Shown here: positions 23,080-39,936 of the stretch, in pieces
How positions within the stretch are numbered: the first letter of the stretch is position 1
How the letters are laid out: the number at the start of each line of letters is the position of its first letter
Made by a program: the position numbers and the translations under genes
Notes under the pieces: generated by a model
The model's input: only the letters and a program-made list of their open reading frames with translations
Told to the model about the DNA's origin: nothing
The model's database searches: none
From: Hyparrhenia diplandra
Lineage: Eukaryota > Streptophyta > Magnoliopsida > Poales > Poaceae
DNA: 64,000 bases
Direction of reading: 5' to 3'
Assembly (NCBI GenBank): GCA_015847255.1
Contig: JADLZK010008395.1
Span: forward strand, 203,306 to 267,305

Positions 23080-25324
23080 TGAAGGGTCGAGATAGGGACT
23101 AGAGGGGGGGTGAATAGTCCCTTTTAAAAACTAATCGCACCGGCTAACCGAAACAAATGCGGAATTAAACTTATCGGTCTAGCCAAGACTTCACCCCTCT
23201 AACTAAGACTCTAAATCACCTCTCAAAAGATCCTACACAAGAAGAGTGAGGTGACAAGCCTAGCTTGAGCTCCTAATCAATTCTAATGTAAGGTCACACA
23301 AACCTAAGCACTAGTACTTTCAAGCACGGGTGAGCTCCTACACAATTCTAGTAAGCACAAGCACAAAGCCCCTAAGCTCACTAGATGCACAATGGACAAG
23401 GCAACAAACGCCTAACCCAAAGGCTCAAATTACCTAGCTACACAAGCTAAGCAAAGTAACTAAACAAGCTACACAAGCTAGATAGTTACAACTACTCTAC
23501 TTCTAGCTACACAAGCAAGAAGGCAATTAGAGAGCTACACAAGCTACTAATTGCAAGAGCTACTTCTCTAACTCAAGCACAAGATATATAAGTGAATGTA
23601 AGAACAAAACTTGAGAACAAGAGAATGCAAACCACCGCGAAGTGTGGACACAAGATGACACCGGTGATTTTTTACCGAGGTCTTGGGAAGCTTGCCAACT
23701 TCCCCCTACTCCTCGTTGTGTCGACCAACACTTTAGTGGTTCCACGGTTTGGCGAATCACCCGGTGATGATTCTCAAGCTTAATGGCCAGTGCCAAATCC
23801 CACAGCTGGGAGCTCGATCGAGACACTCACACAGTGTGAGTTCTCTAGCCAATCCCTCAGAGGGTACCGCGTGAACCCACACACAAGTGTGGTAGCTCAA
23901 TGACACGCTCCACTAGAGTTGCTCTTCACGATCCCCGCAAGGTGAGCACGAACCTCTCACAATCTCTTCTTCGGAGCACCGCACAAGCTTCCTTGCGTGC
24001 TTCACGAAGTCTCTTGCCACCAAGCCATCTAGGAGGTGGCAACCTCCAAGAGAAACAAGCACACCGGCTTGCAACACGATCACCTAGTGCCACGAATGCG
24101 ATCTCTCAACGCAACGCACTAGAACTCGATCTCTCACTCAATCGGATGAACGATATCAAGCAAATGTGAGTGGGAGGGCTCTCAAGCACCACAATACAAG
24201 CCACCAAGGCTAGAATGTGCTCAGCAACCGACCAAAGCCGGCCACCCCATCTATTTATAGCCACAAGCCAAAATAGAGCCGTTGGGGTGTTTACAGCGCG
24301 ACGGCCGCCCGGACTCATCAGCGAAGTCCGGTCGCGAGTCCGATCACGAGTTCCGGTCACAACCGACAAGCCGGGCCCACGGTGGCACCCTCCTCCGGCG
24401 TCCGTCGGTGCCGGTCGAGCGAGCATCCGGTCACGTCCGGTTCCGACCAAAACCGGCTGCGGGGTCGCAACCGACAAGTCCTTCGGGCCCACGGTGCCGG
24501 CACCGTTTTCAAATAAAACTCCGAATCCGCGCCTTCTTCGACATGCTACCCATCAAGTATACCAAACTTGAGCACGAGGGATAGGTCGATGCATCCGGCA
24601 ATAGAAAATATGCAACTCATTTTCCGGCCGGCAGTTCCCAAACCCAACTCAACCCGCAATCACCGCCGCCTTTGCAAATGTGCCAACACCACCAAGTGTA
24701 CATCACCATGTGCAAGTGTGTTAGCATTTTCACAATCATTTCAAAGGTCGGGTTAGCTCTTAGCACGCCACTCGATCCTAACACATCGCAAAGTTAGATC
24801 GCTCAAGTGGCACTAGATGACCGATATGCAAACAAGTTTGCCCCTCTTGATAGTACGGCCATCTATCCTAAACCCGGTCATAAACTTCTCTAAGCACCAA
24901 TGACCGGCGAAATGAAATGCCCTATAGGTTATACCTTTGCCTTGCGCATTTCCATTTCGCTCCATCTTCAAGTGCCGATGCAACACATGCACCAACACGA
25001 TCAAGAATGATATGATCCATTTCATATCATCACATGACCTTCTTGGTCCATCGATCTTGACCTCACTTGCTCTTCGCCGTTGCGTCGGTCTGTCGGCGCC
25101 AAGTCCAGTGACTTGCCCTTCACACTTGCAACCGGTCCACCAAGCCAAGCCTTGTCTTGATCTTCATCACCTTGGTCACATGACTCCATGTCATGTCTCA
25201 TATGCAATAAGCTCCTCCATTGCATCATCATGTGTGAACTAATTTCCTGTGTATTATCTCAATCACACATATTAGTTCACCTAATGTTGACACTCAATTA
25301 CCAAAAACCACAAGGGACCTTTCA
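23080..25324 (+). mobile_element. LTR-type insertion (probably solo LTR), 2,245 bp
   Basis: Begins TGAAGGGTC and ends GACCTTTCA, which gives TG...CA with imperfect short inverted ends. It is flanked by ACTGT at 23075-23079 and 25325-25329. The empty site can be read from the opposite arm of the inverted repeat, where the related sequence runs GTGTACGGTACTCTCGGG without the insertion. That independently fixes both boundaries. The interior is non-coding, with repeated CTACACAAGCTA words (23440-23560) and a GC-rich portion at 24290-24500. A single LTR left by recombination is the simplest reading; a short non-autonomous element is the alternative. Confidence 0.8.
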
Positions 25325-26160
25325 ACTGTACTCTCGGGTGGCGTAGGATGCGGTTCCGTTTTGAGTATCCAAGAAAGGGTTGATATATGCAAGCTTAAGT
25401 GCTACATATGTCGTGTGGAAAGAACTTCCCAGCTGGGTTAATCGATTTCGAAATCGCCGTGCTTCTCGGATATGGAGACTCGGTTTCCCCCTTACATCGT
25501 AGATTAATTATGGAACTATGAAGAGATGGAATAAGTGATGGAATATCCAAGAAGTGTGTGCTCTAGTGTAAGATCACCTAGAGTAGGTGAGAAACTTAAT
25601 TGAGATTAAAATATTGAAAGTAAGGATTCATTACTAGTAAGCTTTTCTGCAAAAAAAATTCTTGACTCTTGCTAAAAGCCTTACCTTGAATCCTATTAGA
25701 CCAACATTCTTGAGTCTTCTCCTATTTTCTTTAGTCGGGTAAGACTTGTTGAGTACTCCGTACTCAGGGTTTGTTAACCCATGTTGCGGGACCGAGGAAG
25801 TCATGCACGCACGGGGACCGTGTTGCATGACGATCCATCGGGAAGAAAGTGAAGATGAGTGAGTGGTGAGACCCGTGGGCGTGGTCTTTTAGTGTAAAAT
25901 ATGTAATAAACTTTCTGCTACTCCTACTTATATATTGTAAAACTTGTATTAGATAAATGGTTGTAAAATTATTGTAATATAAGTCTTCCATTTGTTTTAC
26001 TCGATTATGTATGAAAACTGTTGTAATATCGCAATGACCTCGTGAACGGATCTGGTTGGAATAGTAAAAGTACTTTTCAGGTCATGGGTGCACGTATGTG
26101 GCTATTAAAGGTCGTTGAACCGATAATTAGTACATGTGGGCCCTATAATTTGGAAGGTTC
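25325..26160 (-). repeat. Right arm of large inverted repeat, outer part
   Basis: Diverged mirror of 14446-15260. It resumes directly after the ACTGT duplication with CTCTCGGGTGGC and ends at GGAAGGTTC, beside the LTR-like repeat that starts at 26161. Confidence 0.75.
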
Positions 26161-27712
26161 TGTTACACCCGCGCATCGCAAGGCACCCCAAACCTAAACC
26201 CTAAAGCACCGCGGCACCCTTGCCAGCAACCATGGCGGACGTGGCGGCGCGGCGGACGGCGGAGATGCTCGCCGGAGCGTTTCCCGGCGATGACGAGCAC
26301 GCCAACACCTAAAGCACACCTAGGCGACCATCTCCCCTCACCTAATCGAACCAAACCGACCCTCTAACTAGCTCGCGCTCGCACGCGGCGGAGCGGCAAC
26401 GTCGACTCGTCGGCGGCAAGCGCGTTCCGGCGACTACGGCACGTCAACGGACCAACCAAAGGCAGAGATACGACCAGGAGCTCACCGCGGGCTCGAATAA
26501 CAAGATGGTTGGGTCGGAAACAGAACGGAGGTGGGCGGACGACGGTGGCAGCGGCGGCGGCGGCGCTCTCCGGCGGTGGCAACGGCGTTCCGGTGGCCCC
26601 TGAGGTGAAAACACGAAACGGTCGAGCCGACCATGACCACAGAATCGAGGCGGAGCTAAATGGCAAGATGGTTGTCCACAAAGCTCACCGGAGCAAGGAG
26701 AACGACGGCGAGAGAGATCGCGGCGGCGCTCCGAACGGAGATGAAGAAGACGACGGCGGCGCGGGTTACCGGTCGATGAAAAACGTCACTAGCTAGCTCA
26801 AACGGCGGCAAAACGAAGTTGCGAACACGATGGCAAGGTTAATTTGATGGATTGGAGCTCGACGACGACGGCAATGGAAAGGGGGCGGAGGTGGTTGCCG
26901 GCGGCGGTGAAAGAAGAAAAAGAAGAAGACGACGCCCGCCGAGCTTTATAGGGCAAGGGAGGGTTGGACACGTAGATGGAGACGTCGCGAAGCTCTCCAG
27001 CTGGTCAGCGACGCGCGAGGATGGTCGAAGCGTCGAGGCGGCCACGGCGACGCCGGCGACATGCCGGTATGGAGGGGGAACAGTGAACCCTCTTCTCTTT
27101 GTAGCACCCAAAACCCTAACTTCTGAATTTGATCAAATTCTCCCCAAATTTGAACTGTACTTGAAAAACTCCAAAAAGCAACTTGACTTAAAATTTCAAA
27201 ATCTACAATTTTCTCAATTGGAACATTTTCAAATTCGGTCTCTAAACATGACTTTTTGAAATGGAGTCAAAAAGAGATAAATTTGAATTCAAAATTACTT
27301 TAAAATTTATTTAAAAACTTTAAAAACTTTGTACACCTCTTTTGTACATCAAAACAAGATCTACAACTTGGCTTTTGGAAGTTTTGGCAAATTTTACTTA
27401 GATTTTGAATTATGGAAAAAGGGGTAAAAGAGGGAATAGGAATTAGGGTTTTGAAGTTCAATTCAAACTTGAGTTTGATTCAAATTTCAGATTCCCAACC
27501 TATAACTATCAAACCATCACACAACAACACACTAGGATCAAAAACATAAATTTAAAATCAAATCACTCTAAACTTCTTAAGCACAAACAAATCTCTAAAA
27601 TATAAACTTATTTTAAATTGAATGCATTTCAAATTTTTCTAACCATGCATGCTTTGCGATGATCATGATGACATGGCAAAAATTTTAGTGGATTAACACC
27701 AGAGGTGTTACA
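26161..27712 (-). repeat. Gypsy-like LTR, minus orientation, 1.55 kb
   Basis: On the minus strand it begins TGTAACACCTCTGG and ends GGGTGTAACA, so both ends show TG...CA. On that strand an AT-rich U3-like part is followed by a TATA-like CCTATAAAGC (about 26940-26952) and a GC-rich leader. The same organisation appears in the plus-oriented copy at 20143. No target duplication was found around this copy alone. The frames seen within it are not supported as genes. Confidence 0.6.
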
Positions 27713-30268
27713 AATGCATCGTATGCATAAGCAATAGATTGATCTAGGCCAAGCGACCTAAGATCAGGGGGAGTGAGTTTATGAAATTTTGCTCAATGGA
27801 GACTAACCCATTTGATGGGACGAATAGTTGTGGAACTAAGATATTGGATAATACAATTATGATGATTTGGGATTTACGAAGAAAAGGCATCAAGGGAGTT
27901 TTGCATTAAAGGCAATTAGAAAATTATAGAAGATTCCATGTGAATTTAAATGTTGCGTATTTTATACATTTGAAGTGTATGATCTATTTTTTTGTATGAG
28001 TACTTGGATCAATTTTTTTAGGCTAATTAATAAAGAAGCTAGAGAATGAAATAGTTTTCTAAACTATGATTTGTGCATATTAGGGGAGAACATCCCTGAT
28101 TTTATAGGAATGTTGAACATTCTTAAATGCACTTTAGGTATTCTACCTCATTTGCATAATGAATAATAACCCCCATATTGAAATATGTGTGTGAATATTT
28201 CCCATAAAATTTAATCATAGCATACATAAATGGGCCTCCACTTATAGTTGGAGATATATGAATTTAAATTAAGCCCATGATAGGAGATATATTTTGAAGT
28301 ATGCTATTAATGATCTAATATTGGCATTAGGGGAGAGAAAGCCTATATTTTGAATGCCAAATATTATTTTTCCATAGAAGGAAAATGATCTTAAGAGAAA
28401 ATATTCCTTTGAGCTTGAAGCAGGAATAGTATCACACACTAAGTCATGCAATAGTTTGACTAATGCTCTTATGAAGTCTGAACGAGCATATGCTAGATAT
28501 TTTTGAAATGAGAGGAGTAACTTGAAGTTATAAACCAGAAGTTTTGTTTACTAGTAGTAAACTAAATGCTATATACTATCAATCTAAAATCTACGGGGGC
28601 GCTTTGTGGGTTCTAGTTTAGTGTATACACATTAAATAGAAAAGAAATGAAACTCCTCTATTCTCATGAAGAGAATGCCTCACGAAGAAGGTTAAGCACC
28701 TCATGAAGAGGATCATCATGAAGATGACATCCAACACAATAAGCGCGCACCTCACTAGTGTTGGGTATGCAGAATAATATATCATCTCTTGTTTGGGAAA
28801 TGACAGAGATAGAATACTCTCATATTGTGAGAGTGTTGGGAGAAAGAAATAATTGTCGACAACATTACCTCTATAATTGCAAATGTTTCTCTTATGAGAA
28901 CCCGGATCCGGAAAATAAAGTCCATGGCAAAATCGCTTGTAGCGATTATATCGGGTCAATGAAGAAAAGCAATTGAGGTTGAATCTCCTATTAAGAAGAA
29001 ATGAATGTTACGCTATATCTCCGGCAAATGAAACAAATGAATATTGAATATGAAGTTATTAAGTGGATTATGAAAATCCATATAATTCTTGAAGAACATA
29101 AATCGCAACTTGTAGAAATCTCATACTAAGTATTAAAGTCTAAGGTATATATATTCCTGAATGAATATTCAAGTCTCAAGAAGAGCATGTCCTAGAAGGA
29201 TTATAATCATTGAATGATTTTATAGTGAAAAGCTCAATGTCATTGTATATATCACTCATCTCTCATGCAGTAGAGAATATATCTCATAGAAGAGAATTAT
29301 TAATTCACTAAGGATGAATGTACATCCTTGAAGGAGTTAATCCGTGAAGGATTTACTAGTCAATTTTTGAATAAACACCATTCATCCCTGAAGTGAATAT
29401 AGACCCGAGAGAAAGAAAATGAGGAATCTTATATATCGTGAAGGTGTCATCAAAACACTTAGAAAGTGTATGAAAAGCTAGCATGAAGTTAATGATATCC
29501 TCTAAGAATATCATAGAAGGTATGAGAATAATGGTGGTTTTGGCAATTGAATTATCCCCTAAATGCCAAATGCAAGGCTGGATTTGTACAATCAAAATCT
29601 CAAAGATTTATAGAATATAATTTGAAAATCCACTAAGGATTAATTATAAGTATTCAAACTCTAGTATAAGTTTGATACACTATCTTGAACATTTTGAATA
29701 TTAATTTATTTAACCCCATACCTCTGAAAGGATCTATTTCTCTGAAGGATAATATTTATTTGTTTTGCACAGCTAATTGGTGGTCATTATGCATGAAGCA
29801 TATTGCTTCCATATAATTCATAGAAGAATTATGAGCCAACTTTTATTTACACACGTTTATGAAAAAGTGTGGTTTCAATAATGAAGTTCAAAGTTTGGCT
29901 TTATGAGGGGGAGTATATTTTATTGAATCGCCTTTAAGGTAAACCACTAGAATTATAAAGATCAAGTAGATCATATTTGCTATAACACTGAAGTTTATGC
30001 ATAGATTATGAAGATCAATATCTATTCATGAAGAATAGAATATCCTGAAGAATATATGACCAAGAAAGTTAAATGTTGTACTCTTTTTTTCCCTACGTGA
30101 GTTTTACTTGAAGGTTTCTCACACAAGGTTTTTAATGAGACAACATGTGCAATGCAATTAACGAATGCGATGTACTCTTTTCTCCAAGAACCGTTTTTTC
30201 CCCTTTGGGTTTTCGGATGGAGTTTTTGATGAGGCATATGCATATCGTGGTAATCGCCCAAGGGGGAG
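27713..30268 (+). other. Right interior of the 20-kb LTR element, non-coding
   Basis: AT-rich and strikingly rich in TGAAG/GAAGAA words, as is 12.3-14.4 kb. The last 230 bp contain GTTTTTCCCT/GTTTTTAATGAG-type motifs common just upstream of copia LTRs, then the AAGGGGGAG tract. No reverse transcriptase, integrase or gag frame is present. Confidence 0.65.
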
Positions 30269-30538
30269 TGTTGTAAAACACACGAACTCTGTCCTAGAAG
30301 GAAAGGAGAAGGAGGAATCCTAATCCTAGTCCGTTTGTATGTGGGCTCTTACCGAAACTCTTAGTCCTTGGCAGGACTATATATACGTGGGAGATCTATG
30401 TTGTAATGACCAAGATTCAGATGAATAAAGAATAGTCTCCCTATCTTATGTCTACTTGTTCTACTTTTCATCTACTACGTTCATCGTGAGAGACGGAGAG
30501 GGAAGGTCCTAAATCACGACGACGCGCGTTTCACAACA
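30269..30538 (+). repeat. Right LTR of 20-kb element
   Basis: 270 bp, TGTTGTAAAACACACGAAC to TTTCACAACA, near-identical to 10470-10739. It is followed by the ATATG duplication at 30539-30543. Confidence 0.92.
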
Positions 30539-30626
30539 ATATGCACGTATATGGCCGAGCTGGCGAGAAGTTCCGCCAGGAATCATTCATATACCGTTGG
30601 CGAATATATAGCAATAATGAGCAAAT

Positions 30627-30850
30627 ACTCCCTCCAGGGCTGGTATTAGAAGTCGTTTTGGACAAGGTTTTGGTCAAACATTGGGAATATAAATCATCAA
30701 TAACTTTTAAGTTGTTGAGTTTGTAAATATGAAAAATATACGAATAGATTTGTCTTAAAAAATACTTTAATAAAAGTATACATATATCACATGTCCATAA
30801 ATATTTTTATAATAACAAGAGGTCAAAGTTGTGTTTTTGGAGACCGCCCT
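30627..30850 (+). mobile_element. Partial Stowaway-like MITE
   Basis: Begins ACTCCCTCCAGGG, then GGTATTAGAAGTCGTTTTGGAC. The opposite inverted end is not evident. A second, end-less fragment of the same family lies at 45317-45505 (GTATTAGAAGTCG, AAATATTTTTATAATAA). Confidence 0.55.
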
Positions 30851-30865
30851 GTCCCTATCCTAAAA

Positions 30866-31135
30866 ACGGTCCAACGTGTGCATCTATATCTACCAGATAT
30901 TCAAATATCTGTCGCGCATTCTCGCGTAAGGCAACCAGACTCTTTTGCTAGGCCCATGGTTCAGGACTCAGATGCATGTATGTCGGCCAAGAAAATATGC
31001 CTATTCCCAGATTGTAAACGGTCCAACGTGTGCTAAAATCTGGTATATCGGATATACACCAGATATTCAAATATCTGTCGCGCATTCTCGTTAGGTATTT
31101 AAATATGAATAAGGCAACCAAATTATCATTCTTTT
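30866..31135 (+). repeat. Direct repeat pair around a palindromic core
   Basis: ACGGTCCAACGTGTGC ... ACCAGATATTCAAATATCTG ... TCGCGCATTCTCG occurs at 30866-30924 and again at 31018-31090, and TAAGGCAACCA follows each copy. The core CAGATATTCAAATATCTG is itself nearly palindromic. No gene is present. Confidence 0.7.
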
Positions 31136-34100
31136 GCGTAGAGTTTTTTATTTTGGCTATATGGTTCATAAAAATGCGAACTCAGATTTCGTTTTTTAAA
31201 GAGGTTGTTAATATCATGAAATATTCGGCGTGGAAGTTTTATTTGTTAAAAAGAGTCTTTTTTGTAAATAATTTTGATTTTTTTTTTTTGTGTACATATA
31301 TGCCTATCTCCCATGATATGCTTTTATTATTTTCGTTGTCAAAATTAGTATATTATGGCAAGAGCATTTCGTAAACATCTAAAACTCTGGTCGATATACG
31401 GATATACACCAGCGAATATGCCATTCGCTTTTTAAGATCGTTACGTTGGCTTGCCTTGCTTTTGGTGCTCAATTCGTAAGAGAAGGGTTAATGCCCAAGG
31501 GGTTAATGCCCGGTCCAGCACCCCACCTATATAAACAGCCGGTCATTCGACGGGCAGGGACCCTGTTCATTCACCCCGTTCATTCATCCCGGCATTCGCC
31601 TACGCACGCACGCCCTGCACCTCATCCGCACGCATCCACGCACAGCAGCGCCGCCGCCTCGCTCTTCACGACCACCTCGACGCCGGAGGAAGCCATCGAT
31701 CTTGCCATCACCTCGCCGCCGCCGTTCACCCAAGCAACCTCGACGTCCATGGCCGCCCACGCTTACGGTGAGGTCTTGTATTTCATTTAATCAGTTGATC
31801 TGTGTTGCATGCATGCCAGGGATATACACGTAGATGCATCTCGCCTCTCGCCGGAGTTCGGCCAGCAGTACCTACGGCTACGGGCAGCACGCACGGCAGC
31901 CCAGTAATCCGGCGGCCATCTTCAAGTTGATCTTCTAGCCACGATGACATTGGCCCCTAAATCCATCTACGCCGACGATAGCCTGAAGCAACGATCAACA
32001 CAGCAGCAAGAAAAGACGATGGACATCCACGGCGTCCAGCAAGATGGCCCAGCATGGCAGCGACAAGCTTTAGCCCGACGGCCCGAGCGAGCTCAGCAGT
32101 TGATGAAGCAAGCAGCAAACGGTAAGATCGACAGGATCAGGAAGCAGCAAGTACACGGCAAGATCAGTACGCGGCAAGATCGGCACCAGCAAGATCGGCG
32201 TGGAGCAAGATCAATACAACCACGAGCAAAGATGCATGCCAGCCAGAGACGCAGCCCGAGCGCTTGGCGTGCCCAATAGCAGCCCGGCAAGGAGGCAGAT
32301 CAATTTCTATGATTGACGACCAAGACGTGTTACAGCAGCCCGGCGACGATCATCGATCATCATCAGTGTGGTGGCCGGCGGCTTGATGATCAACAGCGGT
32401 GGCCCGGCGGCCGACGGCACGACAACGTGCACCTATCCACACGTGAAGCAGATGGCAGATGGGCCCGTGAACATGGTGTCATAGCTGCCACGTCAATGCA
32501 ATTCACCATGAGCAATCCATGATTAGCAATGGTATTTCGGCCGGCCCGTCATCAATTATTTTGGCGGCCCATGATACAACGTGCAAAAGCAAGAATAATA
32601 TAAGTCAAGTTCAACCGGGCTGTTGAAGATCAGAGTCACCGCTTCCTTGTCGATCATTAATATTCAGCCCCTTCAAATAAACAAACGCCGTGGCGCAATG
32701 CACGGCCGAGCGAATAAACCGTGGTGCAACGCACGTCGTGGCGCAATGCACGACCTATGCGGGCATGGTCTACTTGCTCGCCAATTTTATCAAATATTTA
32801 CATTGATGCTGAGCATACGCGTCCCGAAGCTTCACATGGAGGAATCTCCCAAGTATTACATGAGCACAAGTCTCATATTCACACACCATCTTCCGCACCG
32901 CCAAGGCCGGTGATCCATATGAAGTCATCCTTCTTCCCCTGACCGACGAGGCTGGGACGTTTTCTTTTCCGCGACCGACGAGGCCGGAAATACTTGTTCG
33001 CGACCGACGAGGCCGAACACCTTGACTTCATTATGGGATCCGCATGGCGAGGCCGGATACCCTTTGCTAGAGACCGACGAGGCTCTGGCGCCATTTTCAT
33101 TTTACTTGTGCTTATGCATATATTTTGGAGACAACTCTGCATATATTTGGAGACGACAATGACGACCATCGGCATAGCTTAATCGGAGGTGTTCTGCGGT
33201 CCGACACCGCGGATGTAATTGCTTGGTGGCCTTTAGAGGCCCGGGAACCGTAAAACTACACAATCCTCTCGATTGTCGGATGGAGCTCGGCGCAAATATA
33301 TATATGTGGGAGATTGTACTTTGTAATTCTATGATGAATAATAAAGTGATGTTTCCTTGAATTTGTGTTTATTGCACGTTTACTTTATTTTGTATACGAA
33401 TGTATACTGGCACGCCTGTGCTTATTTAGTACTAGGTACGTAAATCACAGAGAGATCCCGCCTTAGTGATTTTTCTGGCGAAACACCTGGCTGGTGGGTC
33501 CCACCTGGCAATGACCTATATTAGCTTGCTAATAAAACCGGGGCAAAAACGCATGAGTAAAGTTGTTCTTTTATCCAAAAGTTAACACTGTTGTATGGAC
33601 TTCATGGACCAGAAGTAGTGTCAAAAAATCACGGAGCTCAAAAAAATAAAAATCACCATTTCGACTAAAAGTGAGAGTAGAAAGGATAAAACTCTAATTT
33701 AGCTACGCTGTTAAAACTTTGCATTTCTTTGATGGCTTTCTATTTTACATAATAATTAAATGTAACAATTTAGCATCTAATTTTAAGATGCCTCCGGGAG
33801 TTGCTCTTAAAAATTAACAGATAATTTAGCTTATTGCATCCAACAACCCCTAACTTTAGTCCATGTCCGTCGCTGTCTCTAAGCAAGCAGCCTAGCTATC
33901 AGGTGTGAACGGATAAGCCTAACAGGAATCTTCTGTTGCTGTTAGGTGGCATACTGGCATATGTGGTGGCGTTCCTGCGTCTCTTCTGGATTGTTCTCAT
34001 CGTCTCATTCCCGTCGTCTTCTGTCTTCCATCGACGTTCTTTTTCACGAATCATGACCGCTGTGCTTCAAAATAGAAAAACCTGGACGGCAAAAGACTCC

Positions 34101-35028
34101 GTCCATGTTCGATGCTCAAAGAAGAAGACGACGATGACTCCAACATGTTCATCCAATCTATTAAATCGTGCCCTCCACCTTTTTTTTTTTAAGCGAACTA
34201 TGGTAAGAGCTCCAGACCGTATTGGGAAAAGGTCAGATCCAGAAGCAATGAATGGCATCAGCAAAAGAAAAAGAATGAATATTGCTTTCCGCAAAATTGA
34301 ACAGTCTCAAAATTTAATAGATTTATTTATCAGTGCAAAATAGTATCAAATTCTTATAATAAAATAGGTACTAAGAAAATCATCGCATGATAAATCGAAC
34401 ATGGGTTTCTTACAAAGTGGTCTTGGATCATCATCTAAGGGTGAGATCTGTCATCAAGTGTTAGCTAGCACAATTTCATCACAGCAGACAAAAGACAATT
34501 AATATTTTTTTCTATGAAAAAATAAGGATAAAAGAGGGTGATGTCCTAGCACAAAGGATAAGATACAAATTTGAATAATTTTATCACAGCAAACAAGAGA
34601 CAGTAAACAAATTTTTTCTATATAGGAAAACAAAGACAAAAAGGTGTTAGTTCCCTCGTGTCGCGGGTCGAGCTGTTCGTTTCAATCGTCGGAGGTCAAT
34701 CGTCGCGCGTGTGACCCGGCCAGGATGCACGTTCCACCGTCGCAAGATTTTGTTTTCAAAAATCTTTCGAAAGAGGCATAGGAAAAGTGCACAAAAAAAG
34801 TGTTCACCAACTTCAGATTTTTGTGAACTTAATCCACACAGAGTTCGTGGAGTAGTCTAACCCCCCCCCCCCAAATTCTGAGGTCAGATTTTACTTTTCT
34901 TTGTCCTAAAAAAGACTGCTGTTTCAGAAATGAATCTGGACAAGTTTATGCCTCGGTTCCTTTGTAAATCAACGGTCTTTTTTGACGGCGTGAGTACCCA
35001 TCACGAATCCCAACGGCGTGAGTCGCGC
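31136..35028. other. Intergenic; transcript-like non-coding stretch and repeats
   Basis: 31440-33400 has the look of an old transcription unit: TATA-like CCTATATAAACAG (31527-31539), a GC-rich leader, a donor-like ACG|GTGAGG at 31766-31774, and an AATAATAAAG end signal at about 33343. No conserved protein is visible. Internal word repeats include GCAAGATC (about 32110-32210) and CGACCGACGAGGC (32940-33085). 33430-34960 is AT-rich with no supported feature. The end of this span is the likely promoter side of the monodehydroascorbate reductase gene. Confidence 0.4.
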
Positions 35029-35034
35029 CACGTG
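35029..35034 (+). promoter_or_regulatory. G-box upstream of monodehydroascorbate reductase
   Basis: CACGTG lies 346 bp before the start codon, and a TGGGCC motif is at 35152-35157. G-boxes bind bZIP/bHLH factors in light, ABA and stress responses, which would suit an ascorbate-recycling gene. Function is inferred from the motif and its position only. Confidence 0.4.
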
Positions 35035-35379
35035 TTCCGCCTACCTGGAGGAAACCAGCCAATGGGCATCCACCACAACGGCAGGCGCGCATGGACCTTC
35101 CGCATTCGCTTCCTAGTTCCTACTACCTTGCTGGATAAACCCACCGACATCTGGGCCCGGTGCTTCTCGGGCCCGCGTGGCAGTCGTTCGACCAAGCACA
35201 GAGGGGTGCTTGCTCTTATTAATCGCCGCTGGAGCCGGCTCCACCCGCTCCCACTAGTCGTCTTCTCCCTCCCTAGTCCCTCCCCAAATCGGTCCTGCTC
35301 CTCAATCTCCACCAGTACTGGTCTCCAGCAGTTCGATCGAATCCGATTAGGGCTGATACAGTTTGATCCGGCGGGAGGC

Positions 35380-39764
<4,385 letters not shown>

Positions 39765-39936
39765 GACGCTCCCCGTTCCATGTATATTTCCTGTCATCAT
39801 TTAGGTTGTTCTTCTGGAGTTCTGGTCATGGTTGCAAGTACAGATGTTGCCATGCATACGTGACTACATGATATATTCGGTTTTCTGATTGTGAGATGTC
39901 TGTACGTGACTACACTCACCACACACGTGAGATTTG

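Larger units (their letters stand above)
10470..30538 (+). mobile_element. 20-kb non-coding LTR retroelement with nested insertions
   Basis: Bounded by two direct 270-bp repeats with TG...CA ends (10470-10739 and 30269-30538) and flanked by the perfect duplication ATATG. A purine tract, AAGGGGGAG, lies directly before the right LTR (30260-30268). GTTATCAAGAC just after the left LTR weakly resembles a primer-binding site complementary to initiator Met tRNA. I see no gag or pol reading frame anywhere inside. The host interior appears as two AT-rich blocks, 10740-14445 and 27713-30268, both with many TGAAG-type motifs. The block between is occupied by later nested repeats. LTR, tract and 3' style look Ty1/copia-like, but with no coding sequence the superfamily is inference. 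It must have been moved by proteins made elsewhere. Confidence 0.85.

Noticed and set aside
14446..26160. Single foldback transposon with 2-kb terminal inverted repeats
   Set aside because: No target duplication flanks the pair, and an LTR-like repeat abuts one side and fills the loop. Two oppositely oriented LTR-type elements explain it better.
26509..27259. Open frames in the GC-rich part of the 26-27 kb repeat
   Set aside because: They lie in the leader-like part of an LTR repeat with a second, inverted copy. Low-complexity Gly/Ala/Arg content and no domain.
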